From a virus: 64,000 nt of DNA. This document shows positions 40,316 to 48,702 of the stretch, piece by piece; the first letter of the stretch is position 1, and each line of letters starts with the position of its first letter. The translations under genes and the position numbers were made by a program. The stretch covers positions 17,559 through 81,558 of IMG/VR virus record IMGVR_UViG_3300033148_003055; one strand, given 5' to 3'. The notes beneath the pieces are model-generated. The model searched no databases and was not told the DNA's origin. It saw nothing but the letters and a program-made list of their open reading frames with translations.

Positions 40316-41302
40316 TTAGAGAGCACGTCGCCCGACCTTCCGCTTCCCTCCCTCCTTGGATTTCTTCTTGGACTTCCTCCTGGGCCGACGCGCTTCTTCC
40401 TTGCCCGCCTTCCTGAAGAACTTCTTCACCACAGAGCTGGCCGTCGCCGTCGGCACCAGAGTCTTCGGGTCGAGCCCGACGTCCTCCCCGTTGAAGGCGG
40501 CCTGCAGAATCTCGAACCCTCCCTCCTTGGTGAGCGGTATGAACCGCGGCAGAGGGGCTCCGATCTCCCGGGCGCCCGCCCAGATGACCTCGTCCCCTTC
40601 GGTGATGATGACACGCTCCGTCGTCCCTGCGGACGAACGGATGTACTCGACGTAGAAGAACAGGTCGACCAGAGCCTCGACGACCCCGCGTGCCTGTCCG
40701 CTCATCGTCGGCGTGATCCGGGTGTACTCCTCGCCGCCCTGGGGTTTGATACTGACCTCCTTGGCGTGCGAGGTGAAGCAGAGACCCCGGCCCGTCTGGA
40801 GGATGCGGTGGACCGTCGTCATGAACTCGGACCTGACCGCCGCCCACCCCTTGCCGTACGCCTCTTCTGACGGGTGGTCGATGCCGAGCTTCTCCCGGCA
40901 GATGTACTCCATGCACATGTCGTACGCCCGGTCGACCGTATCGATGACGACGGTCTTGAACCGGTCCGTCTTCTCCAGGAGATCGACCGCCGCCTTGAGC
41001 AGCTTCCAGTTCTTGCACCCACCACTCTCGTGGTTGTACTCGAATATCTCAAGGCCTTTCGTCCCCGGCTCCGTCGTCAGGAACAGGGTGTCCGGGTACG
41101 ACGACAGGAACGTCGACTTCCCGATCTTCTCCCGCCCGTAGAGCAGGAGCGTGTACTGGAGCAGGTCCGTGATCGCCTCCTTCTTCTCGTCCGGCAGCTC
41201 CGGGGGCGGTGCCGGCTTCGCGAATTTACGCTTTCCTCCTTTTGACTTTGCGCTTTTGCTTGGCCGCTTTTTCTCCACCTTCTCCACTGCCATCGTCATC
41301 AT
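40316..41302 (-). CDS. Sak4-like RecA-fold ATPase
   Basis: 328 residues. Walker A YGREKIGKSTFLSS (about 54-67), Walker B-like TVVIDTVDRAYD (about 117), and GLCFTSHAKE sensor-like segment. This family is the phage Sak4 single-strand annealing/recombination ATPase. Basic, low-complexity ends include GKRKVGRRAL. It overlaps the nuclease gene by 77 bases and precedes the ssDNA-binding candidate, a typical recombination set. Confidence 0.8.
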   Translation of the reverse strand: MMTMAVEKVEKKRPSKSAKSKGGKRKFAKPAPPPELPDEKKEAITDLLQYTLLLYGREKIGKSTFLSSYPDTLFLTTEPGTKGLEIFEYNHESGGCKNWKLLKAAVDLLEKTDRFKTVVIDTVDRAYDMCMEYICREKLGIDHPSEEAYGKGWAAVRSEFMTTVHRILQTGRGLCFTSHAKEVSIKPQGGEEYTRITPTMSGQARGVVEALVDLFFYVEYIRSSAGTTERVIITEGDEVIWAGAREIGAPLPRFIPLTKEGGFEILQAAFNGEDVGLDPKTLVPTATASSVVKKFFRKAGKEEARRPRRKSKKKSKEGGKRKVGRRAL

Positions 41303-42230
41303 CCTCCAATTCGCGGAACAGTTTGCGCGTCTGCGCGAAGCCTACGTTGTCACCCGATGCACACATGTCCAGGAACTCGCACGACCACATCCCGACGCAC
41401 GCCTGTCGGCGACGGTAGGTCGGAAGGTCGCCCGCCACCCAGGCGGCGAAGTCCTTCAGGATCGCCTCGAGCTCGTCCTCGAAGGTCTTCACAACCACCT
41501 TCGGGAATGTCAGCTCGAACCGCTTGAAGTAATGGTCGGGACGCTCGTAGGCGTCCTTCCGAATACGGGCGATGAACCCGGTCTCGTCCTCCCCCTTCTT
41601 CTGCTTGAGCTGCGGGTTGCGGATGATGTTGTACAGCGCCCCCTTCACCGGGTCGTCCATCATCGCCTTCAGGGCCGTCAAGTAGAAGAGAGTCTGCCAG
41701 TCAAACGACAGGGACGACGTGAGGGCGTCCTCGGAGATTCTGCCCTTGGTCTTCGTCTCCAGCATCCAGACTGACTTCGCCTTCCTGAAAACCCCGTCGA
41801 TCCTGCCGCGGAGGCGGAACCCACGGAACATCACGTCGAACACCGGCTCGACCGCGATCCACTCCCGCTTGATGTCGGAGGTGTGCTCGTTCAGGTACTC
41901 CCCCAGGACGGCCCGGGCCCGGTTCGCCTCGAGCTCCATCTCCTGGGCTTGGTAGGCGTCCGAGCTGCCGACGATGTTCTTCCTCAGGGATTTGGTGATG
42001 CTCCGCTCGATCACCCGCTCCAGATTCCCGACGGCTCCCCTCCCCATCGCCTTGTATAGTTCCTCAAGTGCGGAGTGGACCATCGACCCAAACCGCATCG
42101 CCGACTTCGAGCTTGTCTTCTTCTCCCAGCCGGAGAGGGTCAAGCCCATCCTCTCCCGGCAGTCGAGGAACGCCGCCAGCATAGATTGCGTGGCGCCGTC
42201 TTCGATAGTGTACCCGGTCTTCCAAGTCAT
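41226..42230 (-). CDS. RecB/Cas4-like PD-(D/E)XK nuclease
   Basis: 334 residues from ATG at 42230, with AAGGAGGTGACGGA upstream. SAMRFGSMVHSALEELYK, then LRGRIDGVF with WMLETKTKG give the nuclease D and ExK residues, and DWQTLFYLTAL the QxxxY motif. A Cys cluster (CVGMWSCEFLDMC) near the C-terminus could hold an iron-sulfur cluster. It would resect DNA ends for Sak4. Ends KRKVKRRKA. Confidence 0.85.
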   Translation of the reverse strand: MTWKTGYTIEDGATQSMLAAFLDCRERMGLTLSGWEKKTSSKSAMRFGSMVHSALEELYKAMGRGAVGNLERVIERSITKSLRKNIVGSSDAYQAQEMELEANRARAVLGEYLNEHTSDIKREWIAVEPVFDVMFRGFRLRGRIDGVFRKAKSVWMLETKTKGRISEDALTSSLSFDWQTLFYLTALKAMMDDPVKGALYNIIRNPQLKQKKGEDETGFIARIRKDAYERPDHYFKRFELTFPKVVVKTFEDELEAILKDFAAWVAGDLPTYRRRQACVGMWSCEFLDMCASGDNVGFAQTRKLFRELEDDDDGSGEGGEKAAKQKRKVKRRKA

Positions 42231-42247
42231 TCCGTCACCTCCTTCTC

Positions 42248-42649
42248 TCACCCTACCACATTTCTGGTCCGCCATCCAGCCTGAAAATATCTCGACCCCG
42301 CGCAGATGCGGACGCCCTCGCTGCCCTTATCGTACGGAACGTCCCCCTTGTTGTCTGGCCAAGGCTTGTACGGCATCAGCTTGTCTGGGTCGAACCGACC
42401 GCCGAAGTACGACGGGCGCTTCTCCCTGCCGGTCATGGCCGGGAACACGAACCGCGTCGGGAGCTGGAACGGAAGCTCGAGTTCCCACCGCTCCTCGCAC
42501 CGGGAGCAGAGGCACTTCGCGATCCCGACTGCCAGCTTGCTCTGGGAAGAGTACCCGGTCATCGTCACCTCGTAAGACCCGCACTTCGGGCACTTAGCCC
42601 GCCAGTCCAGCAGGTGGGCGACCACTATGTCCTTCGGCAGGAAACTCAT
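42248..42649 (-). CDS. Zinc-ribbon protein
   Basis: 133 residues from ATG at 42649. CPKCGSYEV and CLCSRCEERW form a ribbon in the first 55 residues; a basic/aromatic C-terminal half follows. Unknown function. Confidence 0.55.
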   Translation of the reverse strand: MSFLPKDIVVAHLLDWRAKCPKCGSYEVTMTGYSSQSKLAVGIAKCLCSRCEERWELELPFQLPTRFVFPAMTGREKRPSYFGGRFDPDKLMPYKPWPDNKGDVPYDKGSEGVRICAGSRYFQAGWRTRNVVG

Positions 42650-42673
42650 CACCGTGCTCTCATTTCTCGAAGG

Positions 42674-42862
42674 TTAGCCACCATGTGCCTTCTCTTCACC
42701 AAACACGTCATCGACTCCCCGCACCACCAGCCTATCAACGATGGCACGCAAAACCCCCTCCCGCTCAGCTGTAACGTCGGCGTGCGGGCGAAGGTCGTGG
42801 CGTCGGCATAACTCCCGGTGGATATGGTCTCGCAAGACCTCTAGCATCGTCTGCACTTCCAC
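42674..42862 (-). CDS. Small helical protein
   Basis: 62 residues. LEVLRDHIHRELCRRH then ADVTAEREGVLRAIVDRLVVRG. It stands between two recurrent junction motifs. Function unknown. Confidence 0.5.
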   Translation of the reverse strand: MEVQTMLEVLRDHIHRELCRRHDLRPHADVTAEREGVLRAIVDRLVVRGVDDVFGEEKAHGG

Positions 42863-42897
42863 GCCGCACCTCCTTCACTTGGTAGCCAACCATGTGC

Positions 42898-43194
42898 CTA
42901 TTCGTCCTCGACATAGCCGCCGCACTCGGAACACCGCTTCGTGGACATGTACTCCATGCACCACAGGAACATCGCTAGATTGGCAGTGTCTACGGCCTGG
43001 TCTGGGCAGCCGCGCGCAGTGTCCGCAGAATGGTCGAGCAATGCCTGTTCGAGAACCTGCTTCCGGGAGGGGTCGTCCCATCCTGACCACCCATCACGCC
43101 CCTTTCTCAGCAGCTTGCGCTCCATCTCGCTCCAAAACGCCTCCATCGCGCGCGTCAGCTTCACTCTCTCGTCCTCTAGTGGTCTTGCCATCAT
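42898..43194 (-). CDS. Small Cys-ended protein
   Basis: 98 residues. Helical body (ERVKLTRAMEAFWSEMERK) with late RCSECGGYVEDE zinc knuckle. Overlaps the upstream stop. Function unknown. Confidence 0.5.
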   Translation of the reverse strand: MMARPLEDERVKLTRAMEAFWSEMERKLLRKGRDGWSGWDDPSRKQVLEQALLDHSADTARGCPDQAVDTANLAMFLWCMEYMSTKRCSECGGYVEDE

Positions 43195-43406
43195 GCCCCC
43201 TTGGCGCCATTGCGCCTAAACGATCTGCACTGGTCGCAGTCCATGCACCATCCTGCGGATCTTATTTCGCGCCGAGGCCCCGGGCCGCAAGACTTGGGCC
43301 TTGTGGCACTAGCCACCCGCGCGGGCGCGGTGCACCGGTATATGCCCAGCTTGGTCCTGCGCCGCTTCCTGAACCGGCAGTCGAAACAGCAGCTATTCCG
43401 CGACAT
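43191..43406 (-). CDS. Small Cys-rich basic protein
   Basis: 71 residues from ATG at 43406. Six cysteines (CCFDC; YRC; CGPG; CMDCDQC) in a basic background; probably a metal-binding fold. Unknown function. Confidence 0.5.
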   Translation of the reverse strand: MSRNSCCFDCRFRKRRRTKLGIYRCTAPARVASATRPKSCGPGPRREIRSAGWCMDCDQCRSFRRNGAKGA

Positions 43407-43438
43407 CACTCCCCCTCGTCTCTCGAAGGTTGCATACC

Positions 43439-43705
43439 TTATGCCTCGCTGTCTATGATCTTGAAGTCGTCTTCCTTGAGCCACCAGCAGAGCGCCCACC
43501 GTTTGGCTGCGGACGCCTCAGAGAAGCGGCCCCAGGCCTCGCCGCTCTCCACGTCCACCACCTCCCACCTCAACGCGGCGGTCCTGTGTTCACGGCAGTA
43601 ATTCATCGCCCCGCGCCCCTCAGCGAACTCAAACCAGCAGCCGCAGGGCAGCTTATGACGAACAGCGTTGCCCTCGTGGGCTCCACAACAGTTACAGCGT
43701 TCCAT
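43439..43705 (-). CDS. Small zinc-binding protein
   Basis: 88 residues from ATG at 43705, which shares its A with the PAPS-reductase stop. MERCNCCGAHEG and LPCGCWFEF with CREH form a compact Cys/His cluster. Function unknown. Confidence 0.5.
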   Translation of the reverse strand: MERCNCCGAHEGNAVRHKLPCGCWFEFAEGRGAMNYCREHRTAALRWEVVDVESGEAWGRFSEASAAKRWALCWWLKEDDFKIIDSEA

Positions 43706-44637
43706 CACTCCCCTCCGTTCTGCACGTTTCTGCATGGCTGCATGCCTTGTGCCTTTTCACCAAACGGCATATCCATGAACTCCAGCACCTCGCGCAGCCC
43801 CAGCTTGTCCATGCAGTACGTCCAGAGCCTGGGGTGCGTCTCCTTCATGCGCTCAAAGCGGTTAGGACGCCCCTCCATGTGGAGCCCGAAGCAGCAGAAC
43901 ACGCAGCCGGTCCGGCCGTAACCCATGTCGTAGATGTCCGAATACGGCACGTTGTTGTCATTGAGGTACTGCCAGACATCATCTTCGAGCCAGAACGACA
44001 GCGGCCTAGACAGTGGCGTTTTGGTATCGAAGGCGTTACACCCAGTAGCGAGGTAGCGTTGCCGACGGTTATTGGAGTCAGACGCCATTTCCCCGGTGAT
44101 CCCGTGCAGCCCCGACTCCTTCTCGAACTTGTGGAACGGTCGCTTCTTCATCACCGCACAGCATCCCTCGCCAATCTTGAACGGGGCGTCCAAGAGCCAC
44201 TTCCACTTCTCGCTTATCTTGCCCTTCGGGCCATTCGGGAAACCCCAGAGGCGATAGAACTTCTGCACCTCCGACTTCGTGTTGTTGTACCGGCTGATTG
44301 CCATGGCCTGCTCCTTGGACACCACCGGCCACCCGTACTTGTCTATAACCTCACGGAACCGCATCTTCGGCTTGAGCCAGACGACGTTCTCTGTAGCCCG
44401 AACAAACCGCACAACCTCGGGGAACTCCAGCCCGGTGTTGCAGAACACGGCCGGGACGCGTGGGTAGATACTCCTTACGAGATGGAGTAGCGCAGTAGAG
44501 TCCTTCCCGCCAGAGAACGACACGTACACGTCACCCCGCCAATGGTCGTGCCATTCGCGGATACGCCGATCCGACATGATAACCTTGCCGTCAAGCGGTT
44601 GGCCTTGCCGTTGAGCTAGTGTGGCCCTGCTGATCAT
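43705..44637 (-). CDS. PAPS reductase / DndC-like protein
   Basis: 310 residues. The PP-loop SFSGGKDSTALLHLV (about 41-55) activates via ATP, followed by VFCNTGLEFPEV, CCAVMKKRPF and late cysteines (GRTGCVFCCFG). The family includes PAPS/adenylylsulfate reductases and phosphorothioation enzymes. With no DndD/E here, the substrate is open: sulfur metabolism or a base or backbone modification are possible. Confidence 0.8.
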   Translation of the reverse strand: MISRATLAQRQGQPLDGKVIMSDRRIREWHDHWRGDVYVSFSGGKDSTALLHLVRSIYPRVPAVFCNTGLEFPEVVRFVRATENVVWLKPKMRFREVIDKYGWPVVSKEQAMAISRYNNTKSEVQKFYRLWGFPNGPKGKISEKWKWLLDAPFKIGEGCCAVMKKRPFHKFEKESGLHGITGEMASDSNNRRQRYLATGCNAFDTKTPLSRPLSFWLEDDVWQYLNDNNVPYSDIYDMGYGRTGCVFCCFGLHMEGRPNRFERMKETHPRLWTYCMDKLGLREVLEFMDMPFGEKAQGMQPCRNVQNGGE

Positions 44638-44640
44638 TCA

Positions 44641-44672
44641 CCCCTCCGTCACATGGTACTTAACCATGTGAC
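44641..44672 (-). promoter_or_regulatory. Perfect hairpin at a gene junction
   Basis: GTCACATGGT and ACCATGTGAC (ten pairs, TTAAG-type loop) span the intergenic gap directly upstream of the PAPS-reductase gene. It is one of seven related junction motifs between 42.6 and 45.2 kb. Confidence 0.5.
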
Positions 44673-44914
44673 TATTCGATCCGCTCCACGGTGATCTTAA
44701 CGTTGCACTTGTCGCCGCCCTTAAGACCGCACGCTTCCTCAAGTGCTTGTCCTAGAGGCCCAAGCGCGTCAACGTGAATGCACCACGGCGACGTGAACCC
44801 GTGCCATAGACCTACTTGGTTGCACTTGATGCCCAGCCCAAGCACGAGCCGCCTCTCTCCGCAACTGGCCGCCATTGCGTCCTTGCCAACCTCGGCCTCG
44901 AAACTGGTCGCCAT
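44672..44914 (-). CDS. Hypothetical small protein
   Basis: 80 residues from ATG at 44914, with AAGGAGGA upstream. MATSFEAEVGKDAMAASC, then strand-rich with CNVKITVERIE end. No family recognised. Confidence 0.5.
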   Translation of the reverse strand: MATSFEAEVGKDAMAASCGERRLVLGLGIKCNQVGLWHGFTSPWCIHVDALGPLGQALEEACGLKGGDKCNVKITVERIE

Positions 44915-44945
44915 CATTCCTCCTTGCCGCTCGATGGTTGCGTCC

Positions 44946-45161
44946 TCATGCCTTTGGCCCGATATGGAAGTCGCATGTGCCGTCAGCCTCACACGCTTCC
45001 GGGTTGCACGGCACCTTAACCCCGGCATGGCAATTGCCGCAATCCTCGCAGCACGTCATGATGTCATTGAGTCCACAGCCGCAGTCCTCGCCGTAAAGCC
45101 CGTCGTAGCCGTTCGCCTTCAGGTACTCATAGACGATCTCGTATACCGTAGGGTTCTTCAT
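44946..45161 (-). CDS. Small Cys-rich protein
   Basis: 71 residues from ATG at 45161. A short N-terminal helix (VYEIVYEYLKANGYDGLY) then nine cysteines (CGCGLND, CCEDCGNC, CNPEAC, C) before FHIGPKA. Probably two metal sites. Function unknown. Confidence 0.55.
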   Translation of the reverse strand: MKNPTVYEIVYEYLKANGYDGLYGEDCGCGLNDIMTCCEDCGNCHAGVKVPCNPEACEADGTCDFHIGPKA

Positions 45162-45192
45162 CTCGCCTCCCGTTCTGCACACTTCTGCATGG

Positions 45193-46788
45193 CTAGTTAC
45201 CAAGTGCCTCCACCAATCGGAATACGTCCATCAACCCCCGCACGAACATCCGGTATTCGGTGCTCTGCTCCCGGCCACGCCGCAGGATGTATGCGGGGTG
45301 GACGAGGTGAATCGTATCGGGCCAGTGGGTCTTGCAGACCCGTTCGGCCTCCCGGCCCAGGGCGATGATGTAGACGGGTTTGACCGCCCGCTCGATCCGG
45401 TGGAGCCTCGGCCAACAGGCCATCTGCTCCTCCTGGGTCGGGGGGCGGTTGTCGCCGCGCTTGCGATCTGTGGGCCGGCAGTTGTGAACCACCGCACCAG
45501 CCGTGACGAAGTTGTGCGCCTCTTCAACGTCGATACAATACACCAAATCTGGCGTCGCGTCGTACGGTACCACGATCGCCGGTTTGAAATAACTGGTGGC
45601 CGGCTCTGGAGCGTAATACTCTTCGCAGAATTTCACATCCCGGAGGTTGGGCGGAAGCTTGTACTTCAAAGTCGGTGGTACGAGGTGGGCGATCTCAGTC
45701 AAGAAACGCCTCGCGTCTACGGAGCGAAAGTACAACCTCCATGTTGCGAACTTCTTGATCCTAGGGCTGTACCCGCGTCGTTCGAACTCAGCCTTCGCGA
45801 TTTCTGCATTGGCCTCTTCGAGGGGCAGTGCGAACTCAAGACCCTTCGACTGTCCTCCCTTGTTAGCCCGCTGGTGGCCATCGTCCAAGAACCAAACAGC
45901 CAATCCCAACGGACCTAGCTTGCGGAGAGACTCAGGGTGGAACACCTTCCCATGAGGATACCAGGTCTTCCAAAGGTCGCGCATGAACGGGCACAGTTTG
46001 GTCTCGGTACGCAGTATCACGTGACACGGCTCCAGGGTTTGGTGCCGGGCAGAAACCCTTGAATCAAACCCGTCTAAGACTGCGGCCTTTAGACGAAGAT
46101 ACTCAGCTTGTCGTTCGGAATGGGATATTGCAAATTGCCCAAATGAGCTAACGGTTCCATCCCCAAGCATAGAGCCTATGATAATCTGCTCTGCTCGAGG
46201 TCCAGGTGCTGGGGTCCCTGTCGATACCAAATCCCCGTCCCTGATTTCGGCGGCAGGTATCCACCCCCGTGAAGTTGAGACGAGATGATCCTCCGTCAAT
46301 CGAACCCCGGTGAACCCCTTGGGGTTACCTCTTATCCCTTCAAAACTCAAGTGCAGCAACTTCCTACCATCTCTACGAGTTCGGTGCCAGCCTACGATTT
46401 CTCTTAGAGCGAGTTCGCCGTTTGGAAGTACACAATGAACGCGACCAGACCATCGATGTTTCACGATCCAGTTGATCCGCTTTGGGCCTTCTTCGGTCCG
46501 CACTTGAGCATATCCGTCTAAGCACGCTACACTATTTGTTATGAAGTAGGTCGGGGTGAAGTCCACCTTGTCGCCGGCGAGCTCGATAGCTCCGTGGAGC
46601 AGGCGTCCGGACGGACCGACGAACGGACGGCCCATGAGGTCCTCATTCTTCCCTGGGGCCTCCCCGACGAAGAGCAGGTCCGCCGGCAGGTCACCCTCAC
46701 CGAGGACGATCTTCCGGCGGAACTCCGCCAGGCCGCACCGGGTACACGTCCCGAAGTCAGCCTTGAACTTTTTCCCTAGCTTCTTCAT
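45193..46788 (-). CDS. Uracil-DNA glycosylase (family 4, Fe-S type) interrupted by an intein
   Basis: 531 residues before splicing. N-extein: CTRCGLAE (Cys15, Cys18), VGEAPGKNEDLMGRPFVGPSG (the active loop, broken here as GEAPGKNED), YFITNSVA. Intein residues 89-436. C-extein from CRPTDRKRGDNRPPTQEE, ACWPRL (fourth Cys) and HPAYILRR. Removes uracil from DNA. Splicing is needed to bring the iron-sulfur ligands together. ATGA overlap with the resolvase gene. Confidence 0.9.
   Translation of the reverse strand: MKKLGKKFKADFGTCTRCGLAEFRRKIVLGEGDLPADLLFVGEAPGKNEDLMGRPFVGPSGRLLHGAIELAGDKVDFTPTYFITNSVACLDGYAQVRTEEGPKRINWIVKHRWSGRVHCVLPNGELALREIVGWHRTRRDGRKLLHLSFEGIRGNPKGFTGVRLTEDHLVSTSRGWIPAAEIRDGDLVSTGTPAPGPRAEQIIIGSMLGDGTVSSFGQFAISHSERQAEYLRLKAAVLDGFDSRVSARHQTLEPCHVILRTETKLCPFMRDLWKTWYPHGKVFHPESLRKLGPLGLAVWFLDDGHQRANKGGQSKGLEFALPLEEANAEIAKAEFERRGYSPRIKKFATWRLYFRSVDARRFLTEIAHLVPPTLKYKLPPNLRDVKFCEEYYAPEPATSYFKPAIVVPYDATPDLVYCIDVEEAHNFVTAGAVVHNCRPTDRKRGDNRPPTQEEQMACWPRLHRIERAVKPVYIIALGREAERVCKTHWPDTIHLVHPAYILRRGREQSTEYRMFVRGLMDVFRLVEALGN
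45478..46524 (-). mobile_element. Intein with LAGLIDADG-type homing endonuclease in the uracil-DNA glycosylase
   Basis: About 348 residues, from Cys89 (CLDGYAQVRT) to VTAGAVVHN followed by Cys. Hint blocks: VKHRWSGRVHCVLPNGE and TEDHLVSTSRGWIPA. The endonuclease carries two LAGLIDADG-like motifs, IIIGSMLGDGTVS and LAVWFLDDGHQ. Both catalytic acidic residues appear present, so homing may be active. Insertion is exactly before a Cys that ligates the Fe-S cluster. Confidence 0.88.
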
Positions 46789-47315
46789 AACACCCTCTGC
46801 ATCGCGAGGCCCATCCCGACCGCGTCTGAAACGTGGTTCCCGAACGCGAGCCCGAGGGCCCTGTCGATCCTGCGGTCGACCGCCTTCTTCGACAGCTGCC
46901 CCTTCCACTCCCCCGGCTTCACGAGCACGACCTCCGCCCCGGCGTCGTACGCGACCTGGGCGAGACGTCCAGTCAAGAACGTCAGCTTGAAGAGGTCCCC
47001 CTTCGATCCCGCCGCCATGCTCGTCGAGCTCCCAGACCAGAGCTCCTGGAACTCGAAGACGACGCAAGTCGGCGACTCGAGGTCCTCGTCCAGCATTGAC
47101 ATGAACGCCTCGACGATCCCGTCCACCTTCGCCCGCCACCCTTTGCGGCGGGATACTATCGAGACCGTTTCGATCGGGGCCTCTTCAGAGCTGATGAACT
47201 GGGCGACGCCTGTCCCCCCGATCCCGGGGTCGACGGTCCAGTAGTACCCCGGCAGCTTCGGCTCCAGGACCTTCCTGTCGAAGTACGGGTGGACGTCGGA
47301 CTTACGCTTTGGCAC
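46785..47315 (-). CDS. RuvC-like Holliday junction resolvase
   Basis: 176 residues. WTVDPGIGGTGVAQF (strand 1 Asp), VVFEFQELW (Glu), LVKPGEWKG and GNHVSDAVGMGLAM (final Asp) match RuvC/RNase H-fold nucleases. It would resolve recombination branches before packaging. Start MPKRKSDVHP; overlap with the helicase gene. Confidence 0.75.
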   Translation of the reverse strand: MPKRKSDVHPYFDRKVLEPKLPGYYWTVDPGIGGTGVAQFISSEEAPIETVSIVSRRKGWRAKVDGIVEAFMSMLDEDLESPTCVVFEFQELWSGSSTSMAAGSKGDLFKLTFLTGRLAQVAYDAGAEVVLVKPGEWKGQLSKKAVDRRIDRALGLAFGNHVSDAVGMGLAMQRVL

Positions 47316-48702
47316 GTCGAGCCTCCCTCTGCTTCTCCATGAGCTTCACGACACGCCCCATGTTCCACTTCTGGCCGTAGACCCGGGCCTGCAGGGAGTC
47401 AAGCATCGCCGTGTCCACCGAGTCCTCGACGACGAGGTCGATGATGAGCAGCGGGCCGTCCTTGTAGACCGCCAGGATGCGCTCTTCGCTTTGGGACCGG
47501 CGAAGCGGACCGTATGGGGGTGAGTAGTAGATCGCGGTGTCGGCGGCTGACAGATCGAGCCCGAAGTCCCCGATGGCGACCTGGAGCAGGAACACCCGGA
47601 ACCCGCCGTCCAGGAACTCGGCCTCAAGCCTTCGCCGGCCTTCTGGAGGTGTGTCGCCCGTCGCCCACTTCACGTCCACCTTCCGCTTCCGAAGGTACTG
47701 GAGGGCATCGTGGAGTTCGGCGTTGTATGAGAACCACACCACCACCTGATCCCGGGCGAGCTCGCCGTCCAGGAGTGACGCCAGCTCGATCAACTTCCCC
47801 TTCCACTTCAACTCACCGTCGACGTACCCGCCGCAAAGCTGGCGGAGCCAGTGCATCTTGACCGGGGCGTACGTCGTCCGCTTCACCTCCGCGCCGCGGT
47901 AGTCGAGGATCATATCCTCCTCGACCCCGTTGTACGCTTTGCGGAGGGTCTTCGGTAGCTCCAGGGTCCGACGCTCGTACACCTTCGGGACGTCGAGCCC
48001 GCACTCCTTACGGGTGAGGACGAAGGCCCGCTTGGCGACCTCCTGCTTGATCATAGTGGCCGCCCCGACCTTGGGCTGCCAATCGTACCCCCACGGTGGA
48101 CACTCGAAATACTTCGCCCGGAACCGCCAGTACGAATCACACCCGAACGCCTCCCCGTCGAGGAAGGCGAGCTGGCACCAGTAGTCGAGATCGCTTTGCG
48201 GATTCGGCGTCCCGGTCAGGACCCAGCGGTGCGGGACGTGGCGGAACTTCTTGAGGTGGAACTTGGTGATCTTGGGCTTAGGCTTGGAAATTGACGTGCT
48301 TTCGTCAATTACGACGGCGTCCCATTTGACGTCGGCGAGTTCTGGGATGGAGAGGTGGGCTTCCTTGTTGACGAGGTTCCACTGCTTCGGGTGGCGGAGA
48401 AGTTCAAGGCGCTGGTCCCGGGTTCCTTGCAGGAATTGCAGGTCGCGACCGAACCCTTCGGTCTGAAGCTCTCTCTCCCATGACCCCAGGGCGGAGTTAG
48501 GTGCGGCGATTAACACCCGAAGCCCCGCCCTGGGGTCCCGCGAACGATAGAGCTCTATCGTCCTGGTGGCGGTGAGCGTCTTCCCGAGGCGCATCTCCAT
48601 GAAGACGGCCGGGTGCGCCGTCCGCCTCGTATAGCGCATCGCCATCCGTTGAGGTTCTCGCAATCGCCGTCTCATCGCACCCCACTTATCACTCGGGTAC
48701 AT
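47302..48702 (-). CDS. SNF2/DEAD-type superfamily 2 helicase
   Basis: About 466 residues from ATG at 48702; the frame stays open to TTG at 48843. Motif I FMEMRLGKTLTA, Ia LIAAPNSALGSWE, motif II VIDESTSI (DExx-type), motif III WVLTGTPNPQ, motif V-VI LLQVAIGDFGLDLSAA and SQSEERILAVYKDG. Phage versions act in replication or recombination. It is the first gene behind element B. The correct start is uncertain because no clear ribosome site precedes either codon. Confidence 0.82.
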   Translation of the reverse strand: MYPSDKWGAMRRRLREPQRMAMRYTRRTAHPAVFMEMRLGKTLTATRTIELYRSRDPRAGLRVLIAAPNSALGSWERELQTEGFGRDLQFLQGTRDQRLELLRHPKQWNLVNKEAHLSIPELADVKWDAVVIDESTSISKPKPKITKFHLKKFRHVPHRWVLTGTPNPQSDLDYWCQLAFLDGEAFGCDSYWRFRAKYFECPPWGYDWQPKVGAATMIKQEVAKRAFVLTRKECGLDVPKVYERRTLELPKTLRKAYNGVEEDMILDYRGAEVKRTTYAPVKMHWLRQLCGGYVDGELKWKGKLIELASLLDGELARDQVVVWFSYNAELHDALQYLRKRKVDVKWATGDTPPEGRRRLEAEFLDGGFRVFLLQVAIGDFGLDLSAADTAIYYSPPYGPLRRSQSEERILAVYKDGPLLIIDLVVEDSVDTAMLDSLQARVYGQKWNMGRVVKLMEKQREARRAKA

